Assembly: GCA_018340375.1 (NCBI GenBank)
Contig: JAFFJZ010000004.1
Span: 20,372,001 to 20,436,000 of the forward strand
Direction of reading: 5' to 3'
Origin: Gonatopus flavifemur
Lineage: Eukaryota; Arthropoda; Insecta; Hymenoptera; Dryinidae
Length of the DNA: 64,000 nt
Below the pieces are notes generated by a model. That model was not told the DNA's origin and did no database searches. It saw nothing but the letters and a program-made list of their open reading frames with translations. The position numbers were made by a program, and so were the translations under genes. Shown here piece by piece: positions 23,053 through 35,128 of this stretch. Positions within the stretch are counted from its first letter, which is position 1. Each line of letters begins with the position of its first letter.

Positions 23053-23545
23053 TAGTCAAATAAATTTACTCCCAGTTTTCTCTCTCTTGGCATGACCCAG
23101 AATCAACGACATGGACACGGAGAGTTTTTAGTTCCTTTTCTCCTTTTACTTTGTTTTTGTAAAATATATGAAAAATTCAGGGAAATAAAAAAAATCATGA
23201 AAAAAATTCACAAAAACACAAAAACTTCACAAAATCGGTATGGAGAACCATACATCACTTACTTCCATGTTCCTCATTTTTCTTTTTCAAGTTTTCTTTT
23301 TCTAAAATTTTCATTCTTTCTTCAAGTTTAGTGCTTGCAATTTTCTCCTCTTGATTTCGATTCACCTGAAACTTATATAACTGAATCAACATCCCACGAA
23401 TTGAGTATGCTCAGAGTTCCATGGCATTCGGATGATCCAAACACAGGAAAGGCACACTTTCAAAATATCATCAAATAATTGGAATCGTTGGAGAAAATTT
23501 TCCACATTCTTAAACCGATTGAGATGAAAATTATACGCGACCACT

Positions 23546-23654
23546 ACCCTAATAGCACCAAGGTCCCTGGACGTTTTGAGAACGTTCTGAGAATGTTTCA
23601 AACACGTCCCAAAGTTCTTGGAACGTTTTAAAAACCTCCCAGCGCTGTTAGGGT
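23546..23654. repeat. Small CCCTAAYAGCAC-ended MITE
   Basis: Ends ACCCTAATAGCACC and GCGCTGTTAGGGT enclose about 80 bases with GAACGTTC words. Same terminus as 26192-26302 and 36043-36190 but a different interior. Confidence 0.65.
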
Positions 23655-23938
23655 ATGTGGCCATAACTGAAGCGTGGTATACATTTCATTACAATCTAAT
23701 AACAGGGAGCGGAGATATGTGCGGTCACAAAATCACAACTTTTCAAACGGCATATGGAGATATTTCCAAAACGCGTTATCCGATCAATACCAGAATCAAT
23801 AGGCCTCGAGTCCTCTTAAAGACGAATTTATCACAAAGAAAATCACTACGATCCGTGTATTCTGAGGAGAGTTATCGTGCGCCAAAGAATCGAGTGCACG
23901 CATACACATGAATACACACACACACACACACACATATA

Positions 23939-25282
23939 TCCCACACAGCACCACAGTTCCATATGGATTCGCAAAGAACTCCATAAAAAGAATTCAATAT
24001 GAATTCTTTAATAAGAGTTCTTAAAGAATTCATAAAGAATCCAATCAGATCGTAAAGAATTCTAAATGAGTTCTTAAAGAGCTCAGAAAAGAGTTCATGA
24101 AGTATTCCTAATGATTCGCAAGGTATTCTCAAAGAATCCTCGGAATGTCAGTTCAGAATGAATCGCTGGGGGAGTTCTTTTTCTCGTCCAAAAAAACTCC
24201 TAAAGAGCTCCGTGGAGAATTCAAAAAGAAGTCTTATCAAGTACTTTTTAAGTTAATGTTGAAAATTTCTATTTATTTCATAGAAATATAAAAGCACTTG
24301 ACAGGAAAAAAGTACCTTGAGTACAAAAAGTGATCGAGGATGCCCATCTCTGTTTATAAGTTTCCTAATTTTGCAAATTCATTTCCATCAACTTGCTGAA
24401 ACTTGACTTGATTGAAATGCTACAGCGATTTATAATGGAATGTTTTATTGTATAAAAAATTTCAGAATTTATTAGCAAATAGTTTTGTATGAAATCAATT
24501 CTAAATGTACTTTGAGGCAAGTTATAAAATACATTTAATGCTTCACATTACCCGATAAAAATACTCTCAATTTTTTTACATGTCCTTTACACTGCTAATG
24601 GTTGATCACATTTCAATGTATTTAGAAATAGTCTGGTCAAATCAAAATATGGCCCTTGAAAACATTTCTGCAATTCCTTCGCTGAGTCTGTGACGCTGTT
24701 TTCTTTCTGTTAACTGAGATCAAGCAATGAAATCTTGCACATACATGGAGACACCTCACTGTAAGGTCGAAGAGTGACTAAATATACATACACCAGTATC
24801 CGAATGTCTGTTCCATAACATCCTTCGATATTGTTATGGATTTGTGTTGAATCTTTTTCAGTTCGATTAGAATTACTCACTTTGAACTTTTCAATGAATT
24901 TGTAACGAATTCTTTCAACTCTTCTACAATATCCCGGGATGCTCGGGTGAACGGTTTGAAGAGTTTTTGGAGTGTTTCAATGAATTATTCAAATTTTTTG
25001 AAAAGCACATATAGAATTCTTAATGAACTTTTGGAGAATTCTTCATGAACTCTTGTAGAATTCTTTATGAATTCTTCAAGACCTCTTTGCGAACTGTTTT
25101 GGGATTCTCTAAGAATTCTTTTGGACGAGAAGAAGAATTCCCCCAGCGATTCATTCTGAACTGACATTCCGGGGATTCTTTGAGAATTCTTTTTGAATTC
25201 TTTCGGACGAGTTACGGAGTTCTTCATGAATTCATGTGGGATTCTTAAAGAATTCTTTCAGAACTCTTTTTGCTGTGTGGGA
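23939..25282. mobile_element. Long-TIR AATTC-rich element (1.34 kb) with TCCCACACAGCA ends
   Basis: Ends TCCCACACAGCACCAC and TGCTGTGTGGGA. Inverted arms of roughly 260 bp rich in GAATTCTT, including CGATTC-CCCCCAG words near 24160 and 25140. The centre 24200-25020 is AT-rich without an ORF. A (CA)n run (23916-23938) precedes it. Confidence 0.6.
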
Positions 25283-26191
25283 TTTTTGGAAATCGCATTT
25301 TCTCGACGTTTTGAAACGTTTGGCAAAGACGAAATACCTCCTTTTGCATGATCGATTTTTTACCCTATCACAATACTTCCTTTTCCTTATATATACGAAA
25401 CATGGAAATAATTAACAAAAATCCAAAAAAATTTGAAAAAATTAACAGAACTAAAAAAAAAAACTTCACAAAAATACAAAAAAAACAAATGGAATCAAAA
25501 ACTCTCCACGACTTCGTCGTTAGTTCTGGGTTATGCCAAGAGAGAGAGAAAGGGGGAGAAAACTGGGAGTGAACTGATTTGACTAATCATAAAAATGATT
25601 GACGATCCAAAAAACCCTTGCATACTGATTTTCGTCAAAATATAACCAATTATGTAGAATTTCACCGCCATTTCGAATTTCGAGAATTTTGGAAATTTAA
25701 TCTGAGGTCTGTGATCGCCGACCCCACGAACCCTTGTATACTGATTTTTGTGAAAATCCGATCAATTGAGCAAAATTTCACCGCCATCTTGGATCCACCA
25801 TCTTAAATTTTGAAAATTTTGAAAATATGACTTCGAATTTACAAACAGCGATCCCATCAATCTTTGCATACTGGTTTTGGGGTCGAAATACAGTCATTTA
25901 TGCACAATTTGAACCGCCATCTTGAATCCGGCATCTTTAACTTTGGAAATTTTGAAAACCTGACTTCAGATTCGTGATGAGCGATCCCATAAATCTGTGA
26001 ATACTGATTTGTGTTGACCATATATGTGAAATTTCACCGCCATTTTGTACCCACTGTCTTTAATTTTGAAAATTTTTTGAATCTGACTTCAGATTCGTGA
26101 TCAGTGACCCTCAAAATTGTAGATTCCAAGACTTTGGAAAAAATGTATCCCAATTACAATAATGCGCGACTCAAAGGGTTAAGTGTGCACT

Positions 26192-26302
26192 ACCCTAACA
26201 GCACGATGTGTCTCTGGGACGTTTTCTGAACGTTCAGAAAACCTCTCTTATGTTCTATAAACCTCCTATAAACGTTCCAGTGGCACGTTGTGCTGTCTGG
26301 GT
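26192..26302. repeat. Small MITE with ACCCTAACAGCAC ends
   Basis: ACCCTAACAGCACGATGTG at the left and its mirror GCACGTTGTGCTGTCTGGGT at the right; the interior carries GAACGTTC and AAACCTC words. About 111 bp. Confidence 0.75.
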
Positions 26303-27417
26303 GAGGACAATTTTCCCACACTTTTTTTATATTCCCTGCCCTAGTACAAACGCGAATGGATTCGGATGAAAATATGGAAATAGGATCGAAACGGATACAA
26401 CCCATGTGTTTATGGACCAATGGCCCAATGATGGACCAAGCCTGGCACAAGACCTGCCGAGACTTATTGTCTTGAACAATTTACCAAAGTTGGCCCAGGC
26501 TTGGGAATGATAAGATCAGGACAAGCTTGGGCCAGTGGCTTTTGCCAAGCTCGGTTAAATTCATTTACCAAGCATCAACCAATGCTTCTTTGATCGCAGA
26601 TATGGATGAAAAAAGTAATTGATTCATATTTCAGTTTCTTCACTTTCTTCCTCAGGATACCGTACATGAATTATTTTAAAACATGAATTATCGAAGCACG
26701 TTCTTCAAAAGCAGTTGATTCCCGTGTATGATTATATTTAAGAGTATCCTATTACCTTTAAGTGAAGTTCTATCCTCACTTAAATCAATAAAATCTAGCT
26801 TGGTGTGTAAAACTAGTGTGTAGGATTAATTATGGCAGGAAGATCGCACCAGCCCTGGCCCGATGATTATCCCCAAGTCTTCAGCCATCGTAAATTCAAA
26901 ATCCAGTCAATATTTATAAACATTGTGCCACTCATGTGGGCAATATTGGCACAATTGTTCTCAACGAATGCTCGATTTTTACACTTGTGCCAAGCTTGTA
27001 CCAAATGTATCATGACTGACTAACCATTGGGAACAACGGGACAATCATGGAACAATATTCCTAGATAGCAATTTAGCCTTGCTGCAATGTTGTCAGGGAA
27101 GCTTGTGACAAGGTTGACATAAGCCTCCTAGTTGACACACGACAAGGGTACAAGCTTACAAAACCGTTGCAGTAGAGTTACAGCAACCTTGGACTAACAA
27201 GGCTGTCAATAACAAGTGAAAAACAATTCAATGAACAGTCTGACAAGCTTATGACATGCTATCTGAGTTGGGCCAATTGTTCTTCACGGAGGTTTGTTTC
27301 TGATACATGTGCCAACCTTGAGACAAGCTTGGATTTTTTTTCAGTCTTGACAATACCTGCATGGGAATTGGATTGCATTTCTTTTCGTTTCGATCCTATT
27401 TTACCAGGGTGGTTAAG
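26303..27417. other. Repeat-derived region, no gene
   Basis: Many variants of TTGGCCCAA, GGCACAAG and AGCTTG occur on both strands. A short inverted pair (ATAGGATCGAAAC near 26380 and GTTTCGATCCTAT near 27388) suggests one degenerate element spanning the region. No coding frame found. Confidence 0.4.
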
Positions 27418-27506
27418 GAATCTCATTGATTCTGATGCAGAAAACTGTCTCCAAACCGATTTTCAATGAATTTGAATGAGTTTTCTGCATCGGAATCAAT
27501 GAGAAC
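27418..27506. repeat. Short palindrome
   Basis: AATCTCATTGATTCTGATGC and its complement GCATCGGAATCAATGAGA enclose about 40 bases. Confidence 0.6.
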
Positions 27507-28200
27507 CAATCGGTTGAGTGAGATTCTTCAACTAGGGTTTGTTTTGAAAGAAAATTCACCACGTTCTCCGAATTTCCAGGATAATTCAAAAAATCTTGAT
27601 GAATCGAAAGGAGGGAGAATTTAAGAACAATTGTTCGATATTCGAAGAATAACGCTTGTAAAAGGATAGTATGAATTTCTCGGTATCAGTTATTGCCAAC
27701 GCTAATCACGTGAACATTGAACAGTTCCTTGCAAAAACCTGTAACACGTCCTTAACACGTAGTACGTGCACGGACACGAGTTGATGTACGTGGATGTGTC
27801 ATACATATGTAAATATCGGTCCTGAAGGGGCCAACGGCCGGGCACCGGCCGGTGGCCTCTTCGACTCTCGAGGCCTCTCTTCTCTTGACCGTTCCGCACC
27901 AACTACCATACCGGTTTTACCGCTTCGCTCTTCAGTTTCAAATATATTCTTTCTTCAGAAAAGTACGAACCTATCCAGTTAAAGTCGAATCGATCGGCCT
28001 ATATCGGACAGTTCCCTCACAGCTTTCCACTTCTCTCGGCGCGACGGGAACTCCCCGAAGGAAACGGCGTAGTGTTTCAAAGTGGGTACACAATCCGGGG
28101 AGGATTTTTTCGTTTCGGCAAAACGCGATCCTGAGACTGCAGGTAACGTACTGCAGAGATAACGTTCCAAACTAGAGCTGGTTAGGAGACTCTTTCGCTT

Positions 28201-28225
28201 TATAATACATTCATCATCGATCAGT
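28201..28225 (+). promoter_or_regulatory. Possible core promoter of the 28479 secreted-protein gene
   Basis: TATAATA at 28201 is followed by the arthropod initiator TCAGT at 28221. Spacing is slightly short, so this is tentative. A promoter is expected upstream because the coding exon begins right at a splice acceptor, implying a noncoding first exon. Confidence 0.3.
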
Positions 28226-28478
28226 GTTCTTCGCCTCGAGGGCTGGCTCCTCTCTCTCTCTCTCTTTCTCTGATCCTACAAAACACTCTCTTAATTGTTA
28301 TGTACAGTTATATTACCATACGCGTATATAAATATATGATTATTACATACCGTTAGAGCAGAGAGAGGTTTATGAGCTCTATAGCTTCAGATTTCGATTC
28401 ATTCCTTTTGGAGGATCCCGTTCCGAATGGAAAACATAACTGTAATGTGGTGATTAATTATCTTGTGATTGATTTCAG

Positions 28479-29385
28479 ATGACGATGGATCTGCTTACCT
28501 CGGTTTATCTTAGCTTCGTTATTATTCTCCTGAATCGGGTGAATGGAAATCTATCGTTACCCACGAGACACGATCAACGTCAAAGCGGGGACCTCAACGT
28601 ACGGGTCGATGTGAAGAACGTGAAAATCATAGCCTTAACGAATTCGGATTTACTCGACGACTACACGGTAATGATTTGCAATTCATTTTTAGATACGTGC
28701 TTTTTGATTCACATTCTTGAGAGATTATGGTAGCACGAACGATAAATACTGATAATAGATAAGAGAGGGGAGATAAAAATCTGTTGACAGATAAAAGGAA
28801 CGGTGGAGAGAGAGAGAGATATCTGAGATACAGTGAAAATAACAACGTGTTTGTTTTTTTTTCTTGTAGGAGTATGATTACTTTTACGATTACGCTGATC
28901 TTACTGTGAAACCACCGGCTGGTAAACCAACGAAACCCACATCGAAACCCTCTACCACATTGAAACCAACAACAGCCGCGACCACAGAAAAAAATCAAGC
29001 TAATTCTACGGTTTTGAACTCTACGAGCACAACGGTACAAGTACATTACAACGATAATGTCACCGCAATTAGCGTCAGCAGCCAAGAAGAGACCACCGAA
29101 ATCTCATCTTTGAATTCATCATCGATATCCGAATTAGATGTCACAACAGCGAGCAGTGCTAGCGGGAGTTTCAAAATTCGCGAGGATACGAAAAAAACGC
29201 GAATCAATGATAAAATGGGAGACCCGTTCGAATCTGAGGACGTTGTCCTCGCCACTGCTACGCCTGGTAATGATAGAATTCAATCGAGTTCATCGTCCAT
29301 TGAGTGCAATAAAACCGGTATAAGGACAAGTTCATCTGCGAAGGAAGCGAGAATACTTCTTCCTCCGGCAACCATTAGACGATAA
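28479..29385 (+). CDS. Secreted Thr/Ser-rich protein with DQRQ block (family member 1)
   Basis: Two coding exons, 28479-28667 and 28870-29385, join in phase 0 to give 234 residues. The ATG lies directly after a TTTCAG acceptor, so an upstream noncoding exon is likely. Residues 1-23 form a signal peptide (hydrophobic VYLSFVIILL, cleavage near VNG). The mature N-terminus has DQRQSGDLN (from residue 32) followed by VRVDVKNVKIIALT, shared with the genes at 39329 and 42330. Next come an acidic-tyrosine stretch (EYDYFYDYADL), a Lys/Pro/Thr-rich mucin-like segment and a Ser/Thr-rich tail with several N-glycosylation sites (NST, NSS). No transmembrane helix after the signal, so probably extracellular. 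No known domain recognised; function unknown. Confidence 0.75.
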
Positions 29386-30311
29386 TTATTTGCCACATTG
29401 AAATGTATATTATTATTAAATCTGTATCTGACTGACAAACTACTCTTTTCTTTTTTCTCTATATATCTAAACTTAATTATTATTTTAAATTTAAGTTGTT
29501 GTTTGATTAATTAGTGTAAATAGTCTTCGACGATGCTTCGGATTTGTTTCTTTGTGTAAAGATGTGATACAGTTTTAAGAGATACGAGATTTCATGTTCT
29601 TAATTCAGTGATTTTCTAGTTGAACGCAAGTTTTAATGCTGATATGACGTAAGGATTCATTCCGAGTGAAGAAACGCGCAAGATTCTCGTCCTTCGTTGT
29701 CAGAGAAAAAGAGAGGAAAAAATTACTCGGTGATTAATTGTCATTTAGGAATGAATTTTCTTGGATGAAAGAATGTTTATGACTCGAATTGTACTGTTAG
29801 TGAAATAACTAATAAAAACATGAATGTTCTATGTAAGAATTTAATCGATTGAAATGTGAATTTTATACGCATGAGGAAAACATAAAAAGGGATTTTGCAA
29901 AAGAGAGATGAATCGTGTTTGGTATTTAGACCGTGTCCTGTTTATTTTTACGATATCCGTCATGAGAAATTCCTCATTGGTTGGTTTGTTTGTAGCAAAT
30001 AAATATAATTATGCAGATGAATAATGATTCGAAGTGCTTTTCGTTTGCATGATAAATGAGTTTAGTTGTCTATCGTTAAAACGTATCGTTTGGTACAAAG
30101 TATAGTTTTCTGTCAGGATAGTTGTACTTTCTTAGCATGTATTGTGTTGAGAAATCATCGATCATTTTCATGCGATATTATTTCTGAAAGGATAATGGTA
30201 CGTTATCGAGATTTCACTTCCCAGATAGAAATTGACAAATGGTCCACGCTTGGCCCAATTTGGACTTATATAGGACCAGAACCCGTCACAAAAAATGGTC
30301 CAAGCTTCCCT
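29386..30311. other. 3' flank of the secreted-protein gene
   Basis: Unique AT-rich sequence; AATAAA-type signals occur near 29810 and 30000. No gene seen. From about 30218 repeat-like TTGGCCCAA words begin. Confidence 0.4.
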
Positions 30312-30959
30312 CCCACTCAACACAGTTTGTCACAGCGATGTAACAGCGACAAACAGTTTTGTTACTGCTAATGTAACCTGTTCGTTGCAGGCAATGTCCT
30401 CGTTAGCAGTAATTTCCCACTCAAAAAATGTAACCAAGATGTAACCACCACAACACAGATGAAACATTATTATATATCTGCGATGTTGGTGTTACGTAAC
30501 ACGTGATTTTCTAAAATCACTGCAACATCCCAGTGATAAAGTTTGTAACATTCGAATATCATACAAAATTTACGAATATAAATACGAATAATTGTTTTTT
30601 ATAATAGTTTAGAAAACACATTTAAGGGAAAATTAAGGTTCTCATGGCAAAATTTTGTGAAATATTTCATCAATTCATTATTCAATGTTATTGGCGAATA
30701 TGAATCTCGTCGTCCAACACGGAAAGGGCATCATGGCGCTAACCAAATTATTTTTGTAAGATTATTACATGTTACGTAACACCAGCATCGCAGAGATATA
30801 ACGACGTCCCATCTACGATGTGGTGGTTACATCCTGGTTACATTCGTTGAGTGGGAAATTACTACCAACCAGGAAATTGCCTGTAACAAACAGGTTACAT
30901 CACCAGTAACAAAACTGTTTGTCGCCGTTACGTTGCTGTGACAAACTGTGTTGGGTGGG
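30312..30959. mobile_element. Long-TIR MITE (648 bp) with CCCACTCAACACAGTTTGTC ends
   Basis: Arms of about 180 bp: CCCACTCAACACAGTTTG at 30312 mirrored to CAAACTGTGTTGGGTGGG at 30959, with GTAACCTGTT, CATCTTGGTTACA and TGTTACGTAACA blocks paired. The AT-rich centre is non-coding. Each arm itself contains a second inward CCCACTCAA near 30407 and 30855. Confidence 0.8.
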
Positions 30960-32451
30960 CTGTTTGAAATGTCCAACAGATCCAGACAAAAAATTGTTTG
31001 TCTGCGGTTTCTAGTTGGTTTTTGTCCCGTGCAATCCCAGATGATACTGACAAAGTATATTTCAGCGGGTTCAGCACTTGCTTGATATGTCCGACAAATC
31101 CGGGTAGAAAAATTTTTCATCAGGTTTTATCAGGTTCTTGGTCGATTTTTGTCCCGGCAAATCTTTAACAATGCTAACAAAATATTTCGTGACAGCTTTT
31201 CTCCGGTTTTACACGCTATGTAAATCAGATAGAGACTGCATGAAATCCCCGAGGGTTTTTCCGTTGGATAGTGGCTAGTTTTTCAGCCTGTGAGATCCGA
31301 GTGAGATCCATCGAAAAATATTTTGTCCGCTATTGACCGGTTGTTCATACTGCGAAATACAACTTGGATTAGATATTCGAGGATATTTTTCGTCGGATTG
31401 TGACTGTTTCTTTAGCCTGTGAAATCCGGGTGAGATCAAACAGAAAATATTATGAAAAATATTCTGTCCGGAATTGACCGGTTTTCTATACCGCAACAGG
31501 CAGTTTACATAAGATATTCGAGGATATGTTTTGTCGAAATTCGATTGATTTTATTCATGCTATGAAATCCGAATAGTATCGAATAAAAGCCTCCTGCCCT
31601 TCGAAATTGATGGTCCTTAGAAAAATTTACTTCATCTTGACCAAAACGTGTCATTGTTTGTACAATTTTTTTGTGGACAAATGAAGTGTTTTGGCCAAAA
31701 TGCAGTAAATCTTCCTCCGGACGGTTTCCAATGCTATGAAGTTCGTACCGTAAAACCGGGTGAACAGGATCAATGAGGTGAATGGGATTACGCAACGGAA
31801 AAAATGTTGAATAAGTTCGTGATTGATTTTTCAAAGGATAAAAGTGTTGGATAGTGAGCATTTAACATTCCTATTAATCACATAATTAGTTATGACTCTG
31901 TTCAACATCTTTTCTGTGTGATCCTATTCACCTTGAAATGATCCTGTTCACCCCGAAGAATGCTTTGTGAAGGACAAGAAAAGAATTCTTTGAAAACTAT
32001 TTTCGAACCAATAAATTCATGAAGAGCTCTGAATAAGTTCAATGTTTAGGGCATTAACGAATCCTTTGAGAATACTGAAACAATTCTTCCAGTATTTTTA
32101 GAGACCTCGTTAATGTCTCAAACATTGAACTTTTTCAAAGCTCGTTATGAATTCATCAGTTGAAGGCTGAGAGTTCAAAAGGGCCTAACCCACATCGAAA
32201 CAAATTTTCAGGAGGTGATAAAAACGCTCTCGTTTTTCCTATTCATCAAAATCGACAGATTCATGAGTGATTCTACAATTAATTGGACCCATTCTGTTAC
32301 CCTGTATGAATTTTTTCGGAATGCATTCTTCTAAATTTCTAAAGGTAGCAGAACATGTTTTTTATTTTAATTGTTATAAACAATCTATGATTTGTTCTTG
32401 ATAAATGGACAATTTTCCATATTTTTCTGTTGAAATAGAAAGTTCATGCCA

Positions 32452-32688
32452 TCCCTGGTTAAAAGAACCCATTGATTCTGACCAATTCTCATTAAATTAC
32501 AATTAAACGTGGACAATGTTCTGACCAAATCTCACCTGTGATTTTCAATGAGATTTGGTCAGAACTTTCATGCGAATCTCGTTGAATCTGGCCAAATCTC
32601 ACTAAATTACGATCAAACTTGGACAATGTTCTGACCAAATCTCATTGAATTTCATTTGTCAGATTCAATGGATTCTTTTAACCACGGA
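32452..32688 (-). mobile_element. TCCCTGGTTAAAAGAA palindromic MITE, copy 2
   Basis: 237 bp, reverse-complement relative of 22681-22918, with order of internal words (GGTCAGAACATTGT, GGCCAGATTCAACGAG) inverted. Right end has one mismatch (CCACGGA). Confidence 0.8.
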
Positions 32689-32984
32689 TCAGCTTTAATT
32701 TAAAAAAGAAGAAATCCTAAATCCATCCACTCGTTCCAAAGTTATTGCATTTTGAAAAAAAAACATACCCAATAAACAAAATACCCATAAGTTGTAGAAT
32801 AATGATTTGATTAGAAAATCCTTTTGCACAATTTTTTCGAGAGGTATTTCTCATATGAAAATGCAAATCCGGAGACACAAAATTTTCCCTCGTTTGATTT
32901 TAGGAATTTTTACCTAAATACGTTTTTCTCATTATGGTTATCAAAGAAAGGCATTTCGACAGTGATTTCTCGAAAGTTCACCTA

Positions 32985-33003
32985 ATGAGGATTGAACCCG
33001 GGT
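32985..33003 (-). other. Isolated Pol III B-box-like motif
   Basis: The minus strand reads GGGTTCAATCC, a fair B box, with no clear A box upstream. Possibly a SINE tail fragment. Confidence 0.25.
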
Positions 33004-33319
33004 CCCCTACTCCAAATGCCAGACAAATCCGGACAACTTTTTTAGCTGGATCTGTCTGGTTTTGTATGGTCTTGTCTGGTTTGCCAAATAGAAGATTTGT
33101 GCCAAGTTTGAAATGAGTCAGGATTGCCAAAATGTCTGGTACCGGATTGACGGGTGAAAATTATGTCAGTTTTTGTATGTAAAGAACATAATCGGTAGAA
33201 GTTGCTGTAATTGGCTGGGACTGGCATGAAGAAATAGTGGCAGGGTGATACCGGTTTGCCAGTAAAAGAAATTGTGCCAGATTTGATAGGACTCGCCGAT
33301 TAAGAACTTCGTCAGATCT

Positions 33320-34290
33320 ACTCAGTCAATCACGCATTGCTTGAATGTGCCGATCTGGATGGTATCGGTGGGTTGATAGAGTGCTTGAAACTCTCTGGAG
33401 TACCAACACCAAAAAACTCCTCAGTTGACCATCATATTTGCTGATAATGACTGACCAGAAACGAGGATGGTTTCAACCGGTTCGCCGGTTGACCGGCACA
33501 TAGGCGGTTTAGTAAGGCGCGCCTGCGTTGGAAAGCTGACTGGAAAACACCGTGATTCACATATTCCTAAAATATGTAGATCTCATGAGGATTGCCAGGT
33601 TTTTGAAGTGCTCGGAAATATCCGGCCCGCCGACACAAAAATCTTCTCGGTTGTGCGTCAAATTTGCGGACAATGCCTGACAAAAACAGAGATGGTTTTG
33701 ACCGGGTAGCCGGTGTACCAGCTCCCAGTAGGTTTTATGAGGTACGCCTGTGTGGAAAGCTGACTGGAAAACACCGTGATTCACATATTCCTGAAAATGT
33801 GCAGATCTCATGAGGATTGCCAGGTTTTTGAAGTGCTCGGAAATATCCGGCCTGCCGACACAAAAACCTTCTCGGTTGTGCGTCAAATTTGCTGACAATG
33901 CCTGACAAAAACAGAGATGGTTTTGACCGGGTAGCCGGTGTACCAGCTCCCAGTAGGTTTTATGAGGTACGCCTGTGTGGAAAGCTGACTGGAAAACACC
34001 ATGATTCACATATTCCTGAAAATGTGCAGATCTCATGAGGATTGCCAGGTTTTTGAAGTGCTCGGAAATATCCGGCCTGCCGACACAAAAACCTTCTCGG
34101 TTGTGCGTCAAATTTGCTGACAATGCCTCACAAGAAAAAGAGATGCTTTTTACCGGGTAGCCGGTGTGCCGACTCCTAGTAGATTTTGTAAGACGCGCCT
34201 GCGGGGAAAGCTGACTGGAAAACACCGTGATTCACATATTCCTGAAAATGTGCAGATCTAATGAGGATTGCCAGGTTTTTTACGTGCCAA
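33320..34290. repeat. 225-bp tandem (satellite-like) repeat, about four units
   Basis: The landmark TGGAAAACACCGTGATTCAC recurs at 33541, 33765, 33990 (one change) and 34216, giving periods 224, 225 and 226. The two inner units are almost identical; the outer ones diverge and fade leftwards from about 33450. Because 225 is a multiple of three, the minus strand shows a 222-codon open frame (33557-34225) of repeated 75-residue units, without a signal peptide or recognisable domain. Confidence 0.9.
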
Positions 34291-35128
34291 AAAATTGTAG
34301 AAAAAATAACACGTTTTGGTCAGAATGAAGTGAATTTCCTCAAGGGCGATATATTCCAGAGAAAATACTATATGGTCAGAAGTTTTTTGTTCAATGCTAT
34401 TCAGATTTCATAGCATGAATAATCAATCGAATTTCGACAAAAAACATCCTCAAATATCTTATCCAAACTGTATATCGCAGTATAGAAAACCGGTCACTTC
34501 CGGACAAAATATTTTTGATAATATTTTTTGTTTGATCTCACTCGGACTTCACGGGCCGAAAACCCAGTCACATTCCGACGGAAAATATCCTCGAATATCT
34601 TATCCAAGCTGTATCTTGCAGTATGAACAACCGGTCGATTTCGGACAAAATATATTTCGATGGATCTCATCCGGATGTCACAAGCCGAAAAAACAGCCTT
34701 AATTCGACGGGAAGTATCTTCGAATACTTCATCCAAGCTGTATCTTACAGTATGGAAAATCGGTCAATAGCGGACAAAATATTCTTTGCCTGGTCTCACT
34801 TGGATTTCACAAGCCGAAGAACCAATCACAATCCGAAGGAAAGTACCCTCGAATATTTAATCCAAGCTGTATTTTACAGTATGGGAAACCAGTCAATAAC
34901 GGACGAAATATTTTTTGCCTGGTCTCACTTGGATTTCACAAGCCGAAAAACCAGTCACAATCCGACGGAAAGTACCCTTGAATATTTCATCCAAGCGGTA
35001 TTTTACAATATGAAAAACCGGTAAAAACCGGACAAAATATTTTTTGATTGATTTCACTCGGATTTTTCAATATTTTATTACACTTTTAAGGATTATTTTT
35101 CACTTAGAGCACATTTGAGATATTAAAA

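Larger units (their letters stand above)
22020..26140. mobile_element. Foldback-type element 1: inverted arms made of about 120-bp tandem repeats
   Basis: The left arm (22020 to about 23240, interrupted by 22547-23052) has about four tandem units of 118-128 bp, each with words like AAATTCAAGATGGCGGATCC and GGGTTTTTAGGGTC. The right arm (about 25395-26140) carries the complementary array (ACCGCCATCTTGGATCCACC). Beyond the arrays, CTCCCAGTTTTCTC..GGCATGACCCAGAA on the left pairs with the complement near 25510-25580. The centre (about 23240-25395) holds other inserted elements and no transposase was seen. Structure resembles Drosophila FB/Galileo elements; family membership is inference. Confidence 0.65.
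31120..35060. mobile_element. Foldback-type element 2 with about 115-125-bp tandem units in inverted arms
   Basis: The left arm (about 31120-31690) has two to three units containing GTGACTG..CAGCCTGTGA..AAATATTTTGTCCG..ACCGGTT..AGATATTCGAGG. The right arm (about 34300-35060) carries about five complementary units (TCGACGG..CGAATATCTTATCCAAGCTGT..). Innermost blocks GACCAAAACGTGT/ACACGTTTTGGTC pair at about 31640 and 34310. The centre contains AATTC-rich DNA, the MITE 32452-32688 and a 225-bp satellite. No transposase seen. Confidence 0.65.

Noticed and set aside
22020..26140. CRISPR-like array, from regularly spaced repeats
   Set aside because: Repeats of about 120 bp are contiguous without unique spacers, in an animal genome with inverted partner arrays; it is a foldback element.
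28201..28370. Defined first noncoding exon for the 28479 gene
   Set aside because: A donor could not be chosen among several GT sites, so only a tentative promoter was reported.
33557..34225. 222-codon minus-strand open frame with repeated 75-residue units
   Set aside because: It is the translation of the 225-bp satellite; open only because the period is a multiple of three. No domain, start context or transcript signal.
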